From NCBI RefSeq assembly GCF_040712315.1, contig NC_134017.1, positions 25,958,322 through 26,022,321 on the forward strand: 64,000 nt of DNA. The letters are read 5' to 3'. Source of the DNA: Castanea sativa. Lineage: Eukaryota > Streptophyta > Magnoliopsida > Fagales > Fagaceae. A model generated the notes under the pieces. That model was given only the letters and a program-made list of their open reading frames with translations. It did not search any database and was not told the origin of the DNA. Both the position numbers and the translations under genes were made by a program. This document shows, in pieces, positions 62,640 to 64,000 of the stretch. The number at the start of each line of letters is the position of its first letter. Position 1 is the stretch's first letter.

Positions 62640-64000
62640 TAGTACCTTTTGAGGTGCTCTATATTTCACAAATGAGGTAGTTGTTTACCATCAAGTCACT
62701 TGAGGTAATAAGTTCCCTCATCTATAGTACTTGACGATCTTGTATGGGCCTTTCTAGGTTGGGTTCAATCTCCCTTGTGGTGGATCTTTTGTGGCTTCTA
62801 TCACTTTACGCAGTACTAGGTCCCCAGGATTGATCCTCTTAAGCTTAACCCTTTAATCATGATACTTTGTCATTTTCTGCTTGTATTTTGTCATTCACTA
62901 TAGAGCATCTTCTGTAACTTCATCTAGACAATCAAGGTCTAATTTGCAACTTTCTTCATTGGTCTCTTCATCGAAGCGTTCTCTCCTGAGGCTAGATAAA
63001 TCAACCTTCATTGGGATAACTACTTTTTTACCAAAAGCTAGTTTGAATGGAGTTTCCCTTGTACGAGTTCTTGCCGTTGTTCGGCATGTCCATAACACAC
63101 CAGGTAGCTCTTCTAGCCATGCCCCTTTGCCCTCTCAAGTTGAACCTTGATGATATTCAGTAGGGTTTGATTTGCTACCTCCATTTGTCTATTGGCCTAA
63201 GGGTGCCTGGGGGAGGAGAAATGGTTTTGATTACTAGCTCACGGCATAAATCTTTGAACTCGGAATTGTCGAACTATTGTCTATTATCCAAGATGATGAT
63301 CCTTGGATGCGGCACTTGCAAATGATGTTGCTCCGCACAAATTTCTGGCAATGGGTTCTTGTGGAAGCAATGCTCATCATATTATTTGTTGGGACTCTTC
63401 TTAGATGATCCATGTGTGATTTTCTTTCCCTGAGAGCACTACTTGATAGCATTCTCAAGCTAGTACTTGATCTCCACGAATCTCCCTTATCCCATGGGTA
63501 GTTGGAAACTGGACATTGAGACAGTACGTCGAGGTTGTGGCCTTTAGTAGTTTGAGTGTTGGTCATCCTAAAATGACATTATAGGACGATGAGCAATAAA
63601 TAATGAGAAATCAATACTTTTGGTTACCTGTGCAGGGTAGATTCCAACTATGATTGATAGAGAAGTAATTTCCTTCGGATAGACTCAATCTCTGACAAAG
63701 TTGAGTAGAGGTGACTCAAAAGGGCGAAGCCTTTTCAGGTCTATCTTCATTTGCTGAGAGGCCGTTATATACATGATGTCTACCGAACTTCCATTGTAGA
63801 CCAACACTTAACGAGTGTTATACCCTTCTATGGAAAGTATGATTACCAGTTGTTCGTCATGGAGCTGCTTCACCTCCTCTAGCATCGCATTTTGAGAATG
63901 TCATATCATTTGCTCCTATCTTCCTATACCTCATCATTGGTTGCCCTGCATGAATACTGTTAACCTACCTTTGGTGAGCTTTTCACAAATATTTGATTGA
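62640..64000 (-). pseudogene. Ty3/gypsy pol relic with RT and RNase H deleted
   Basis: Read on the minus strand: protease region with NGSSVDIMYITASQQMKIDL (about 63805-63745), PFESPLLNFV, IYPAQVTKS and a GRPTL-like site near 63560. Less than 250 bp later comes the second half of the integrase core (ILDN near 63290, DNSEFKDLCREL, PRHP-ANRQ-EV near 63190). Then follow LPGVLWTCRTTARTRTRETP (about 63110-63050), FKLAFGKKVVIPMKVDL and a GPYKIVKYY module near 62745. The whole reverse transcriptase, RNase H and N-terminal integrase, normally over 2 kb, are missing. Several stops are present. The element continues beyond the window. Confidence 0.85.

Overview
The window is nuclear DNA from a eudicot plant. 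The evidence is AT-rich intergenic sequence, a five-exon gene with GT-AG introns, plant-lineage LTR and non-LTR retrotransposons, MITEs, an LRR receptor-kinase relic and a block of plant mitochondrial DNA. The texture of the repeats suggests a woody species, possibly of Fagales (oak-like), but that is inference.

Only one host gene looks intact. It lies on the minus strand at 17064-11693 and is split into five short exons by long introns, so no long open frame betrays it. Spliced by eye it gives a 147-residue longin-type small adaptor subunit, most like LOLITA, the sigma-like subunit of the plant TPLATE endocytic complex. Nearly everything else is mobile or repetitive DNA.

Layout: 1-1885 Ty3/gypsy gag relic abutting a truncated Mutator-like (MULE) N-terminus (1886-2485, minus). 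2.5-10 kb holds a coding-like minus-strand family found once at 3.0-3.9 kb and again in a ~0.7 kb tandem array at 8.07-9.97 kb, plus AT-rich repeats and a copy of intron 1 of the host gene. 11.7-17.1 kb is the LOLITA-like gene. 17.2-17.9 kb has two foldback elements. 18.7-20.06 kb is nuclear mitochondrial DNA (NUMT) with a nad4 fragment. 20.1-25.4 kb is the 3' end of a Tat/Ogre-like Ty3 element (3' UTR minisatellite, then LTR) interrupted by a 1.95 kb hAT-like element. 25.4-29.4 kb is a 5'-truncated copia element with its 3' LTR, carrying a second hAT-like insertion. 29.9-36 kb is a MITE field. 36.9-48.1 kb is a minus-strand L1-type LINE with an almost intact Ale/Retrofit-type copia element nested in its 3' end. 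48.2-49 kb is a second LINE 3' fragment. 49.3-49.9 kb is a 307 bp tandem duplication. 52.7-54.7 kb is an LRR receptor-kinase pseudogene. 54.7-56.0 kb is a tandem duplication with a MITE in one copy only. 57.7-61.4 kb is a retroelement gene (putative gypsy type transposon domain) split by a solo LTR and followed by a minisatellite. 61.5-62.5 kb is another hAT-like element. 62.6-64 kb is a minus-strand Ty3 pol relic in which protease is joined almost directly to integrase.

I see no new defence or metabolic system. What stands out is how well the nesting and target-site duplications can be read: two tandem duplications keep empty sites beside insertions, a hAT-like element sits in a satellite array between perfect 8 bp duplications, and four tiny insertions consist of little more than a poly(T) run between duplicated target sites.
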